44,259 nt of DNA from Desulfovibrionaceae bacterium (lineage in GTDB: Bacteria; Desulfobacterota; Desulfovibrionia; Desulfovibrionales; Desulfovibrionaceae): NCBI GenBank assembly GCA_015233395.1, contig JADFXV010000018.1, forward strand, positions 1 to 44,259, in the 5' to 3' direction. The translations under genes and the position numbers were made by a program. Shown here piece after piece: positions 32,600 through 40,314 of this stretch. Position 1 is the first letter of the stretch. Each line of letters begins with the position of its first letter. Below the pieces are notes generated by a model. That model was not told the DNA's origin. It did not search any database and was given only the letters and a program-made list of their open reading frames with translations.

Positions 32600-34426
32600 T
32601 CAGACAAGGAGGGTTTGCGCCCCGGGCGAGGCGGGCTCGGCGGCCGGCGCGGCCCGGCGCGGTTTGCCGAATTGCAGCGCGTGCAGGCGGGCGAATTCGC
32701 CGCCTTTGTTCATGAGTTCGTCGAAGGAGCCGACTTCGGCGATGCGCTGGTCTTTGATGAGCACGATCTGGTCGGCGCGCTGCATCATGGACAGGCGGTG
32801 GGCGATGACGAAGGTCGTGCGTCCGGTCATCAGGCGGTCGAGGCCTTCCATGATGAGCGATTCGGTTTCCGCGTCCAGCGCCGAGGTCGGTTCGTCCAGG
32901 ATCAGCAGGGGGGCGTCCTTGATCAGCGCCCGGGCGATGGAGATGCGTTGGCGCTGGCCGCCGGAGAGGTTGGCCCCCTTTTCGCCCAGGACCGTGTCGT
33001 AGCCGGCCGGCAGGGCGGCGATGAAGTCGTGGGCGTTGGCCAGTTTGGCGGCGCTTTCGACTTCCTCCCGGGTGGCGCCGGATTTTCCGTAGGCGATGTT
33101 GTCGGCCACGGAAATGGGGAAGAGCTGGGTTTCCTGGAGCACCACGGCGGACTGGCGGCGCAGGCTTTTGAGCGTCAGCGTTTTCAAGTCCTGGCCGTCG
33201 ATGACGATGCGGCCTTGCTGCGGATCGTAGAAGCGCAGCAGCAGGCTGATCAGCGAGGTTTTGCCCGCGCCGGTCTGGCCGACGATGGCGGTCATGGCGC
33301 CGCCGGGGCAGACCAGGTTCACGTCCCTGAGCACCTCTTTGCCCGCGTCGTAGGCGAAGCTCACGTTTTCAAAGCGCACCTCGCCGGTCTTCACGGCCAG
33401 GGGCGCGGCGTCCGGGGCCTCCTTGACCTCCTGGTGGGTTTCGAGGATTTCGAGCACCCGTTTGGCCTTGGACAGCGAGCCCCGGATGTCGGCCACGGTG
33501 TTGGAGAGGTTGTTGACCGGGGTGTAGAGCGAGGCCAGGTACGAGATGAAGACCAGCAGTTCGCCGGTGGTCAGCGCGCCCGAGAGCACCTGGGTGACGC
33601 CCTCGTAGATCACCAGGGCCGTGCCCAGGGCGGTGAGTCCGCCCACCAGCCAGCCGTACGCGGTCTGCAGCGAATAGAGATAGAGTTTGCGGTCGAAGGA
33701 GAGCTGGCTCTCGGCCAAAAAGCGTTTTCTCTCCTCGTCCTCGCGGGCGAAGGCCTGGATCAGCGGGATCGAGGAGAAGATGCGTTCGGCCGTGGAATAG
33801 ACCTGCGATTCCCGCGTGCTCGTTTCGTAGGACAGGTTGCCGATGCTTTTGCTGACCTTGGCGATGGTCAGAAACAAAAGCGGCACCACGCCCATGGCGT
33901 AGATGGTGAGGGTCGTATTGACCTTGAGCAGGACCGCGAGCATGCCGGCGAGCAGGACCGAGCTGGTCAGGGTGGTGAAGACGCCGTTCATGAGCAGGGT
34001 TTGCACGGCGTAGGTGTCGCCCATGAGCCGGTAGAGCAGGTCGCCGGTCGGGCGCTGCTGGTGGAAGAGCAGCGACTGGCGCTGGATGTGCTCGAAGAGT
34101 TCCCGGCGGAAATCCTGGACCATGTTCTGGCCGATGCGGATGGTCATGTAGTTGTTGAGCAGCTGCACGAAGCCGACGCCCAGATGGGCGAACAGCAGCA
34201 GGCCCACGGCGATGAGCAGTTGTGCGCTCACGGCCAGGGTTTGGTAATCGATTTGGCGGCCCATGATCTCAAGCGGGGCCTTGCCGATGACTTGGTCCAC
34301 GGCCAGTTTCAGCGGCCAGGGCTTGAACAGCTCAAGACCGCTGGCCACGGCCACCAGCGCCAGGCACAACAGGAAGGCGCCCCGGTAGGGGCGCAGGTAG
34401 CCGGCCAGCCGCCAGAATACTTTCAT
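32600..34426 (-). CDS. ABC exporter, fused permease-ATPase (MsbA/NdvA-like)
   Basis: 608 residues, a half-transporter that works as a homodimer. Six membrane segments span about 15-300 (for example FLLCLALVAVASGLELF and LLIAVGLLLFAHLGVGFV). The ATPase domain has Walker A VGQTGAGKTS, signature LSGGQRQRISIARAL, Walker B LLILDEPTSALD and the switch His in VIAHRL. It belongs to the lipid/oligosaccharide exporter group containing MsbA and the cyclic beta-glucan exporter NdvA. It starts three bases after the stop of the hydrolase-glycosyltransferase gene, so the two are one operon. This suggests, by inference, that it exports the product of that enzyme. The C-terminus is an Ala/Pro-rich tail. Confidence 0.92.
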   Translation of the reverse strand: MKVFWRLAGYLRPYRGAFLLCLALVAVASGLELFKPWPLKLAVDQVIGKAPLEIMGRQIDYQTLAVSAQLLIAVGLLLFAHLGVGFVQLLNNYMTIRIGQNMVQDFRRELFEHIQRQSLLFHQQRPTGDLLYRLMGDTYAVQTLLMNGVFTTLTSSVLLAGMLAVLLKVNTTLTIYAMGVVPLLFLTIAKVSKSIGNLSYETSTRESQVYSTAERIFSSIPLIQAFAREDEERKRFLAESQLSFDRKLYLYSLQTAYGWLVGGLTALGTALVIYEGVTQVLSGALTTGELLVFISYLASLYTPVNNLSNTVADIRGSLSKAKRVLEILETHQEVKEAPDAAPLAVKTGEVRFENVSFAYDAGKEVLRDVNLVCPGGAMTAIVGQTGAGKTSLISLLLRFYDPQQGRIVIDGQDLKTLTLKSLRRQSAVVLQETQLFPISVADNIAYGKSGATREEVESAAKLANAHDFIAALPAGYDTVLGEKGANLSGGQRQRISIARALIKDAPLLILDEPTSALDAETESLIMEGLDRLMTGRTTFVIAHRLSMMQRADQIVLIKDQRIAEVGSFDELMNKGGEFARLHALQFGKPRRAAPAAEPASPGAQTLLV

Positions 34427-34429
34427 GGG

Positions 34430-37240
34430 TTACTGCAGGGTCCTGGCGGTTTTCGGCTCGTCGTCGCCAAGATCGATGGCCGCGCCGAAGACCGGTTCGC
34501 TCGCGTTTCCGGCCATGGCCCCGGGATCGACCGGAATGGCCGTCTCGACCAGTCCGGCCGGTTCGGCCGGTTCGACCGGTTCGACCGGTTCGACCGGGGC
34601 GACTGGGCCGGCCTGGATTTCCGGGGCCGGTTCGCCAAGCGAGGAGCCCGGCTTGCAGGCGATCATGTGGTTGGCCAGCAGGGTGGCCAGGGAGGCGGCC
34701 TGGAAATGGTCGCGCGCGACCAGGAGCAGGGCGGCCAGCGGCGCGAGCCCGGCCACGGCCAGGCCGAGCAGGCCCGCGGCGGCGTAGGCCGCTCCGGCCA
34801 AGGCGGCGGACGAGACAAGCAGAAACAGCGCCGAGGAGGTGGGCAAGATGACCCCGGCCAGGCGCACGAAGCGCCGTGAGCCGCCGTGGTTCTCGACCGT
34901 CAGGCGCAAGCGCATCTTGGCCCACAGGCCGGGCTGGGCCTGGATGTCCCAGGGCGCGGCGCCGGACTCGGAAAAGCCGGAGTCGATCTTCTGCGAGACG
35001 CCGAGCGAACCGAGCAGGGCCATGGTGTGGTCGATGACGTCTTCGCGCTCCAGGCCCTGGGTGTTCCAGAAGTAGCGGTGGAAGGTGAAGCCGTGGGTGA
35101 GGAGCATGGCGGCCTCGGAGGCCTTGTTCCACAGCCTGCGCGGCAGGCTTGCGGTTTCGCGCGGCAGGCCCATGCCGGTCTTGCGCTGGCTGCGGAATTT
35201 GCGCCAGGCGGTCAGGCGCAGGGCGAGCAGGGTGCGGTAGCGGGTCTGGCCGCGCAAGACCGGCTGGGACAGGGTGAGCAGGGCGATGATCAGGCGCGAA
35301 CGCCAGTTGTCGTAGGCGCGCGGCAGCCTTGCCTTGCTGGCCATGTGGCCGACGAAGGCGAGGCTGGTCAGGGCCATGAAGGCGGCCGGCAGCGCGGCCA
35401 GCGGATAGAGCACGGTCAAAAATCCAAGCGCCAGCGTGAGCATCATCCATTCGAAGCTCATGGGCAGGTAGGCGAGCAGGCTGCCCTTGGGCTCGTATAA
35501 GGTTTGGAACAAGCCCATGCCGAAGACGCCGTGGTAGATGACCGGGCGCGAGGTGAGCAGGGCGCCCGAGATGTCGCCGTAGATGCGACCGGCCCAGCGG
35601 GAATTGCCCAGCTGGTTGAAGCGGTCCGGATGCTTGGGCGTGAGCAGCGCCTCGGCGCGGCCGTAGCCCTTTTGCTGCTTGAGATAGGCCTTGATGGTGT
35701 TGCGGCGGTGGTGCCAGACCATCATGGCGGCGGAAAAACCGATCTCGTAGCCCTGGTTTTGCAGGCGCCAGCACAGATCCACGTCGTCGCCGGCGGCCCG
35801 GTACAGGGCGTCGAAGCCGCCGATCTCCATGAGCTTGTCCTTGCGGAAGGCCATGTTGCAGCCCGGGATGTGCTCGGCGATCTCGTCGGTCAAGAGGACG
35901 TGGGTGGGCGCGCCCGGGGACACGGCCACGCAGGCGGCGGTGCGGTTGTCTTCGGGGGGCGGCAGGTTGGGGCCGCCGACGCCGGCGAAGCGGCCGTCGG
36001 CAAAGGCCCAGGCCATGAAATGCAGCCAGTGCGGATCGACGTAGCAGTCGGAATCGGTGTAGGCGACGATCTCGCCCTGGGCGGCGTTCATGCCCACGTT
36101 GCGGGCCGCCGACAGCCCCAGGTTGGGCTGGTGGATGACGTGGATGAAGGGAAAGAGCGCGGCGTACCGGTCGGCGATCTCGCCGGTGGCGTCCGTGGAG
36201 CCGTCGTCCACGACGATGACCTCGAATTCCGGATAGGTCACCTTTTCAAATGATTTCAGACAGCTGTCCATGGTCGAGTCGGCGTTGTAGGCGCAGACCA
36301 CCACCGAGATGAACGGCGGCTTGTGCGGCAGTCCCGGCAGGTCGTGGGCGTAGGCGTTGGACACGGCGTGGTAGGCGGCCTTGGGCACGCGCGCGGCGTC
36401 CACCAGGCCGAACGCCCAGTCGTCGATCAGATGCCCGCCGGTGTACCATTCGTCGGTCCAGGCGAAGACCACCGTGCCGGAAACGCCCAGCTCAAAGGCC
36501 GCCCGGACCTGCCAGTCCAAGGTGTTGGCCTGGGCCTCCTGGCCGTGGCGGATGGAGTCCATGCCGAATTCGGACAAGACCAGCGGCATCTCGCCGGCCA
36601 CGTTCTGCAGGCGTTTGACGTACGCCCGGAAGGATTTTTCCTCGTGCAGGTAGACGTTGAAGGACAAAAAATCCAGAAAGGGGAGCTTTAAGTACTCGGT
36701 CGAGGGATAGTTGGCGTAGGTGACCAGCGCGGTCGGGTCTTCGGCGCGCACGATTTCGGTCAAAACCTTGAGGAATTTTTCGATGTGGCTCGCGCCGCTC
36801 CAGCGCACGATGTGCGAGGGGATCTCGTTGCCGATCAGGTAGGCGAGCACGGCCGGGTGGCCCTTGCAGGCCGTGACCGCGTCGCGCACGGCGTCCTTGA
36901 CCGACTCCTTGACCTCCCACTGGTCGAGAAAGCACAGATGCTGCGGCCAGGGAATGCCGATCATGACGTGCACGCCGCTTTTCGCGGCCAGGTCCAGAAG
37001 CCACGGCGGCGGGACGTAGTACACGCGGATGGTGTTGACGCCCATGGCCCGCATCATGTCGAAATCCTTGGCGGCCATCTCCGGTTCGGGCAGCGGTTCG
37101 CCGAGCGAGTTGGCCGGGAACGGACCGTAGGTCACACCCTTCATAAAGAACTTGTCGTCGCCCAGATACAGGAAACGGCCGTGGGCCCGGGGCCTTTCGA
37201 CGATTTGCCGGTCGGTGACGGCTTGATCCAAGCGGAACAT
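34430..37240 (-). CDS. Glycoside hydrolase / family 2 glycosyltransferase fusion membrane protein
   Basis: 936 residues with three parts. Residues about 15-300 are a clan-A-type TIM-barrel hydrolase-like domain: MRAMGVNTIRVYYVPPPWLL, AYLIGNEIP with the acid/base pair N138-E139, and PLVLSEFG with nucleophile E224. Residues about 308-560 are a GT2 domain: FISVVVCAYNADSTMDSCL, VVDDGSTD (D345-D346), YTDSD (D396, D398), and a GDDVDLCWRLQNQGYE acceptor/base region. From about 575 on come several hydrophobic segments, then an Ala/Leu-rich membrane pair (about 805-860) and a tail with VEP repeats. Such proteins could synthesise and trim or transfer a beta-glycan. The ABC exporter gene follows directly. 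Confidence 0.88.
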   Translation of the reverse strand: MFRLDQAVTDRQIVERPRAHGRFLYLGDDKFFMKGVTYGPFPANSLGEPLPEPEMAAKDFDMMRAMGVNTIRVYYVPPPWLLDLAAKSGVHVMIGIPWPQHLCFLDQWEVKESVKDAVRDAVTACKGHPAVLAYLIGNEIPSHIVRWSGASHIEKFLKVLTEIVRAEDPTALVTYANYPSTEYLKLPFLDFLSFNVYLHEEKSFRAYVKRLQNVAGEMPLVLSEFGMDSIRHGQEAQANTLDWQVRAAFELGVSGTVVFAWTDEWYTGGHLIDDWAFGLVDAARVPKAAYHAVSNAYAHDLPGLPHKPPFISVVVCAYNADSTMDSCLKSFEKVTYPEFEVIVVDDGSTDATGEIADRYAALFPFIHVIHQPNLGLSAARNVGMNAAQGEIVAYTDSDCYVDPHWLHFMAWAFADGRFAGVGGPNLPPPEDNRTAACVAVSPGAPTHVLLTDEIAEHIPGCNMAFRKDKLMEIGGFDALYRAAGDDVDLCWRLQNQGYEIGFSAAMMVWHHRRNTIKAYLKQQKGYGRAEALLTPKHPDRFNQLGNSRWAGRIYGDISGALLTSRPVIYHGVFGMGLFQTLYEPKGSLLAYLPMSFEWMMLTLALGFLTVLYPLAALPAAFMALTSLAFVGHMASKARLPRAYDNWRSRLIIALLTLSQPVLRGQTRYRTLLALRLTAWRKFRSQRKTGMGLPRETASLPRRLWNKASEAAMLLTHGFTFHRYFWNTQGLEREDVIDHTMALLGSLGVSQKIDSGFSESGAAPWDIQAQPGLWAKMRLRLTVENHGGSRRFVRLAGVILPTSSALFLLVSSAALAGAAYAAAGLLGLAVAGLAPLAALLLVARDHFQAASLATLLANHMIACKPGSSLGEPAPEIQAGPVAPVEPVEPVEPAEPAGLVETAIPVDPGAMAGNASEPVFGAAIDLGDDEPKTARTLQ
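34552..34596. repeat. 9-base tandem repeat coding for VEP units
   Basis: Five units: GTCCGGCCG, GTTCGGCCG and three of GTTCGACCG. On the minus strand they encode the EPV/EPA repeats in the C-terminal tail of the fusion protein. Length is a multiple of three, so copy-number change would keep the frame. Confidence 0.75.
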
Positions 37241-37374
37241 GGGGGCGTCTCCTTCTTATCCGCGCGAAGCGGCGACCATGGGCCCGGCGCGCGGCCTTTC
37301 TCGTATTGCTTCTCTCCGGCCGCCGCACCTTGGCGCGAACGGTGTAAAGCAATAACCGAGCCAGTATTTACCGC

Positions 37375-37402
37375 CTAATATCATTGGCTATTTTTTTGTC
37401 AA
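37375..37402 (-). promoter_or_regulatory. Promoter of the hydrolase-glycosyltransferase operon
   Basis: On the minus strand TTGACA (37402-37397), a 16-base spacer and TATTAG (37380-37375). Transcription would start about 130 bases before the ATG at 37240. Its -35 box overlaps the -35 box of the divergent promoter. Confidence 0.45.
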
Positions 37403-37441
37403 AGCCCATTTCGGTTACGATAAATGCAATGCCGGTTACGA
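37396..37441 (+). promoter_or_regulatory. Divergent promoter with CGGTTACGA direct repeats
   Basis: TTGTCA (37396-37401), a 17-base spacer and GATAAA (37419-37424), reading toward the gene at 37573. CGGTTACGA occurs twice, at 37412-37420 and 37433-37441, exactly 21 bases apart. That spacing puts both on the same face of the DNA, so they may be regulator sites covering the -10 and start region. The rest of the 332-base gap shows nothing else clear. Confidence 0.4.
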
Positions 37442-37572
37442 AAATTGCCCTTTGCCGGGCCGACCGGTCCCAGCCGCGACGCGTTCAGGGAATGGTATTT
37501 GCACAGACCATGTTCAAGGCGCAGCTCATGGCGAGGAACGCGCAAGACGCTATCCGCAACAAAGGACGGACC

Positions 37573-38091
37573 GTGAAATCGATCGTATTTACCGCCGCAT
37601 TGGTCTGTTGGGCCGCCCTGGCGCAGGCCCAGGGCATCGATGACGCAACCGCGATCCATCAGTGCAAAATCAAGGGCTTTCATCCCGGCATGTCCCGTCA
37701 CGACAAGGTCCGCCTGCTCGGTGACCGCTACGGCGACGCGGCTCTGGCCAAGGACGCCTGCTACCGGTCCGAAGCGGAGTTCGCGCAACTCTACAACCTG
37801 GACGCGGGCGAGGCGAAGTCCCTATACGCCCCGGAATGCCGGGCCGAGGCCGTCGAACTGGTTCTGGAGCGGGCCGAGGTGCAGCGCGTCTTCGGCGAGG
37901 CCGCAAAGGACCCCGGAGAATTCGCGCGGGAGCTGGCCTTCGCCTTCGGCGTCTATTTCCAGTTCGACGCGCAGGCCGGTTCGTACGAATACGCGAACGC
38001 CAAGGACAAGTGCGCCCTGACCGTGGACAAGGACTTGCGCCTGATCCTGTCTCGTCCAGCGGCGCTGGGGAAGGAACAGGGCAAGAAATAA
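37573..38091 (+). CDS. Exported hypothetical protein
   Basis: 172 residues from GTG 37573, supported by AAAGGA six bases upstream and by a clean signal peptide starting there (VKSIVFTAALVCWAALAQAQ, likely cleaved near residue 20). Longer in-frame starts would place the signal internally. The mature part has single Cys residues in HQCKIKGFHPG, KDACYRS, YAPECRAEAV and KDKCALTV, which could form two disulfides in the periplasm. No family was recognised. It is divergent from the fusion-glycosyltransferase operon with overlapping promoters, so joint regulation is possible. Confidence 0.7.
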   Translation: MKSIVFTAALVCWAALAQAQGIDDATAIHQCKIKGFHPGMSRHDKVRLLGDRYGDAALAKDACYRSEAEFAQLYNLDAGEAKSLYAPECRAEAVELVLERAEVQRVFGEAAKDPGEFARELAFAFGVYFQFDAQAGSYEYANAKDKCALTVDKDLRLILSRPAALGKEQGKK

Positions 38092-38093
38092 AG

Positions 38094-38129
38094 GGATTCC
38101 AAAGGGCGAAGCCCTTTGGAATCCGGAGG
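38094..38129. repeat. GC-rich hairpin repeat, one-hairpin copy
   Basis: GGATTCCAAAGGGCGAAGCC forms the start of a hairpin closed by CTTTGGAATCC, then GGAGG. Here the right arm copies the whole GGATTCC start, so the usual CCGCCGGAGG edge is altered. It lies between the exported protein and the vapC stop. Confidence 0.65.
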
Positions 38130-38137
38130 CTATTCTC

Positions 38138-38545
38138 TTACTCGGCGTCGTCCGCCGTGACGAACCGCGGCCAAAGCGCCGCGAGCTTGCGGTCGAAGCT
38201 GACGAAGCGCCGCGCGCCGTGGAGTTGGGCCTGTTCGGCGAGAAGCAGGTCGGGGAAATGTCCGCTGGAGCGATACTTCAAAAGCGCGCGTTGCACGGCC
38301 TCGCGGTCCTGGATTTCAAAGGCGGACGTTTCCAGCAAATAATTCAGAAAACGGACGATGCCCGCGCGATCGAATTCGTAGGTGGAGGCAAGCACCCAAA
38401 CGGCTTCGAGCGTCACTCCGGTCAGAATGAGGATGGCCTCGCCGCTCTCGTTTGCGAGTTCGACAATGCTGTTGGCTCTGGCGGACTGCGCCGGGTCGTC
38501 CTGGACCGCCAAACGGATCAAGACGTTCGTATCCAGGGCGATCAT
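38138..38545 (-). CDS. vapC: VapC-family PIN-domain toxin
   Basis: 135 residues, PIN nuclease fold. The start MIALDTNVLIRLAVQDDPAQ carries the first catalytic Asp (D5) in the usual DTNVLIR context. The conserved middle acidic residue lies in TLEAVWVL, and HFPDLLLAEQAQ and FVSFDRKLA carry the remaining acidic sites. Such toxins are Mg-dependent RNases that often cut tRNA. The start overlaps the antitoxin gene by four bases. It belongs to the PIN group paired with AbrB-type antitoxins. Confidence 0.9.
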   Translation of the reverse strand: MIALDTNVLIRLAVQDDPAQSARANSIVELANESGEAILILTGVTLEAVWVLASTYEFDRAGIVRFLNYLLETSAFEIQDREAVQRALLKYRSSGHFPDLLLAEQAQLHGARRFVSFDRKLAALWPRFVTADDAE

Positions 38546-38820
38546 TTCTCAAGCCCGGCCATCCCGGCCGCAAGTCTCTCCCGGTCAATCGCCGCATCCA
38601 TTTCTTCCAGAGACACAGTCCCCTTGCGGCCGCGCGGCACGTCCTTGAGGCAGCCGATGAATTCCGAAAGCGGCCGGTTGCGGGTGGTGATGAGCGCCTT
38701 GCCGCCTTCCAGAATCACGAACCCGACCGAGTCCGAAGGCTTAAGCCCCATGCTCTCGCGGACTTCCTTGGGGATGGTGACCTGGCCCTTGGAGGTGATC
38801 TTGCTGGTGAGGGTGTGCAT
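38542..38820 (-). CDS. vapB: AbrB/MazE-type antitoxin (VapB)
   Basis: 92 residues. The N-terminal swapped-hairpin DNA-binding domain is clear: TSKITSKGQVTIPKEVRESMGLKPSDSV-type sequence at residues 5-32. The C-terminal part (about 45-92), charged and helical, is the likely toxin-binding arm. Start ATG 38820 with GGAG seven bases upstream. The inverted repeat just upstream is the likely autoregulatory operator. The pair lies where many bacteria have cdsA and dxr after uppS. Confidence 0.9.
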   Translation of the reverse strand: MHTLTSKITSKGQVTIPKEVRESMGLKPSDSVGFVILEGGKALITTRNRPLSEFIGCLKDVPRGRKGTVSLEEMDAAIDRERLAAGMAGLEK

Positions 38821-38828
38821 GGGGTTTC

Positions 38829-38873
38829 TCCATGTTGGTATTACTAAAGGAGGAAAGTAATACTACACATGGA
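38829..38873. promoter_or_regulatory. Inverted repeat upstream of vapBC
   Basis: GTATTACT (38838-38845) and AGTAATAC (38856-38863) are exact inverted arms ten bases apart, enclosed by a second pair TCCATG (38829-38834) and CATGGA (38868-38873). The location directly before vapB fits an autoregulatory operator. On the minus strand TTGACT lies just upstream, but no well-spaced -10 is apparent. Confidence 0.55.
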
Positions 38874-38904
38874 AAAGTCAAGAAGAATGGTCCGAGTGAG
38901 GAGT

Positions 38905-38940
38905 GGGATTCCAAAGGGCGAAGCCCTTGGCCGCCGGCAG
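38905..38940. repeat. GC-rich hairpin repeat, one-hairpin copy after uppS
   Basis: GGGATTCCAAAGGGCGAAGC, then CCTTGG and the edge CCGCCGG. It ends six bases from the uppS stop codon. Confidence 0.65.
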
Positions 38941-38946
38941 CTTTGA

Positions 38947-39639
38947 TTACTCGGGACTGAGGACCTGCTCCCCAGTCAGCCCGAACCGCCGCTGTCTGGC
39001 GGCATACTCCGCCAAGGCTTTATCCAGCTCGTCCGGGGAAAAATCGGGCCAGGGGACGGGGGTGAAGTAGAGCTCGGAATAGGCGGCCTGGTAGAGCAGG
39101 TAGTTGCTCAGGCGGATCTCGCCGCTGGTGCGGATGATGAAGTCCGGGTCGGGCTGGCCGGCCGTGTACAGGAAATCCGAAAAGCGCTCCTCGTCGATCT
39201 CGTCGGGCTTGATCCCCTGGCGGATCATCTCCCGGGCGGCGCGCACGATCTCGGAGCGGCCGGAATAATTGAGCGCCAGATTCAAAATCATGCCGCTGCA
39301 ATGCGCGGTCTTCTTGGCGACATGGCTTAGAACCTTGCGCACGGCGAAAGGCAGATCCGAGGCCTCGCCCAAAATCCGCAGCTGGATCGACTGGTCGAGC
39401 AGGCTTTTGAGCTCCTGCCCGAGGAAACGGATCAAAAGGTCGAACAGGAAGCTGATCTCGTCCTTGGGCCGGCCCCAGTTTTCCTTGGAAAAGGTGTACA
39501 GCGTCAGATGGCCGATGCCGAGCTCGCGGCAACGGGTGACGATGGCCTTGGCCGCCTCGGTGCCGGCCCGGTGACCCTCGCCGCGAGCCAGGCCCCTGGC
39601 CTTGGCCCAGCGGCCGTTGCCGTCCATGATGACGGCCAC
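38947..39639 (-). CDS. uppS: Isoprenyl transferase (undecaprenyl diphosphate synthase)
   Basis: 230 residues if started at GTG 39639; the protein probably begins further upstream. The reading opens VAVIMDGNGRWAKARGLARG with the catalytic Asp in MDGNGRW, then GHRAGTEAAK, LTLYTFSKENWGRP, and DFIIRTSGEIRLSNYLLYQ with the conserved RTSGE. The family motif LPRHVAxIMDGN needs residues before the GTG. CTG 39675 would supply LDANDSQHLPRHV and has GGAG eight bases upstream, overlapping the frr stop. It makes the C55 lipid carrier for peptidoglycan. cdsA and dxr, usual next genes, are absent. Confidence 0.93.
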   Translation of the reverse strand: MAVIMDGNGRWAKARGLARGEGHRAGTEAAKAIVTRCRELGIGHLTLYTFSKENWGRPKDEISFLFDLLIRFLGQELKSLLDQSIQLRILGEASDLPFAVRKVLSHVAKKTAHCSGMILNLALNYSGRSEIVRAAREMIRQGIKPDEIDEERFSDFLYTAGQPDPDFIIRTSGEIRLSNYLLYQAAYSELYFTPVPWPDFSPDELDKALAEYAARQRRFGLTGEQVLSPE

Positions 39640-39677
39640 GTGCCGGGGAAGGTGCTGCGAATCGTTGGCGTCCAGGA

Positions 39678-40232
39678 CTAAATCTCCATGATTTCCTTGT
39701 CCTTGGCCGCTAAGACTTTGTCCGTCTTGGCCACGTACTCGTCGGTCAGCTTCTGGACGTCGGCCTCCAGGCGCTGCTGGTCGTCCTCGGAAATCTTCTT
39801 GTCGCTTTTCTGCTTCTTGAAGGCCTCGTTGGCGTCGCGCCGGATGTTGCGCAAGGCCACCTTGGACTCCTCGGCGTACTTCTTGGCCACCTTGACCAGA
39901 TCCTTGCGGCGGTCCTCGGTCAGCGGCGGAATGACGATGCGGATGATCTTGCCGTCGTTGACCGGATTAAGCCCCAGATCCGACTTTTGAATGGCCTTCT
40001 CGATCAGGGAAAAAGCGGCCCGGTCCCACGGCTGGATGGTGATGGTCCGGCTGTCGGGCGTGGACACCGAGGCGATCTGGGCGATCGGCGTGGGCGTGCC
40101 GTAATAGTCGACCTTGACCCCGTCGAGCAGCGTCGACGAGGCCCGGCCGGTGCGCAACCTGGTGAATTCCTTGTCCAGATTGGCCAGCGCCTTGTCCATG
40201 CGGTCTTTGTATTCTTTGAGTTCCTCGCGCAT
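39678..40232 (-). CDS. frr: Ribosome recycling factor
   Basis: 184 residues from ATG 40232, with GGAGG nine bases upstream. All of the family's hallmarks are present: [31 protein letters not shown]-type N-terminus, [40 protein letters not shown], and a long helical C-terminus. With EF-G it splits post-termination ribosomes. It is part of pyrH-frr-uppS; 81 bases separate it from pyrH, while its 3' end may overlap the true start of uppS. Confidence 0.97.
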   Translation of the reverse strand: MREELKEYKDRMDKALANLDKEFTRLRTGRASSTLLDGVKVDYYGTPTPIAQIASVSTPDSRTITIQPWDRAAFSLIEKAIQKSDLGLNPVNDGKIIRIVIPPLTEDRRKDLVKVAKKYAEESKVALRNIRRDANEAFKKQKSDKKISEDDQQRLEADVQKLTDEYVAKTDKVLAAKDKEIMEI

Positions 40233-40290
40233 GATCTTCGTCCTCCGGATGTGAGGTGATACGGCTCTACCGCCCAACCGCCCTCTCGGT

Positions 40291-40314
40291 CAACCGGCCA
40301 ACCGGCCAACCGGT
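40291..40314. repeat. 8-base tandem repeat (CAACCGGC)
   Basis: Three units, CAACCGGC, CAACCGGC and CAACCGGT, directly at the pyrH stop codon, in the pyrH-frr gap. Similar in flavour to the CCGGTTCGG arrays at 7185 and 34552. Confidence 0.6.

Noticed and set aside
38869-38946. Small plus-strand frame of 25 codons (MEKSRRMVRVRSGIPKGEAL...) with AAAGGAGG upstream.
   Set aside because: The ribosome-binding sequence is about 15 bases away, too far. The frame lies inside the vapBC operator and a repeat module, and the peptide tail is repeat-encoded.
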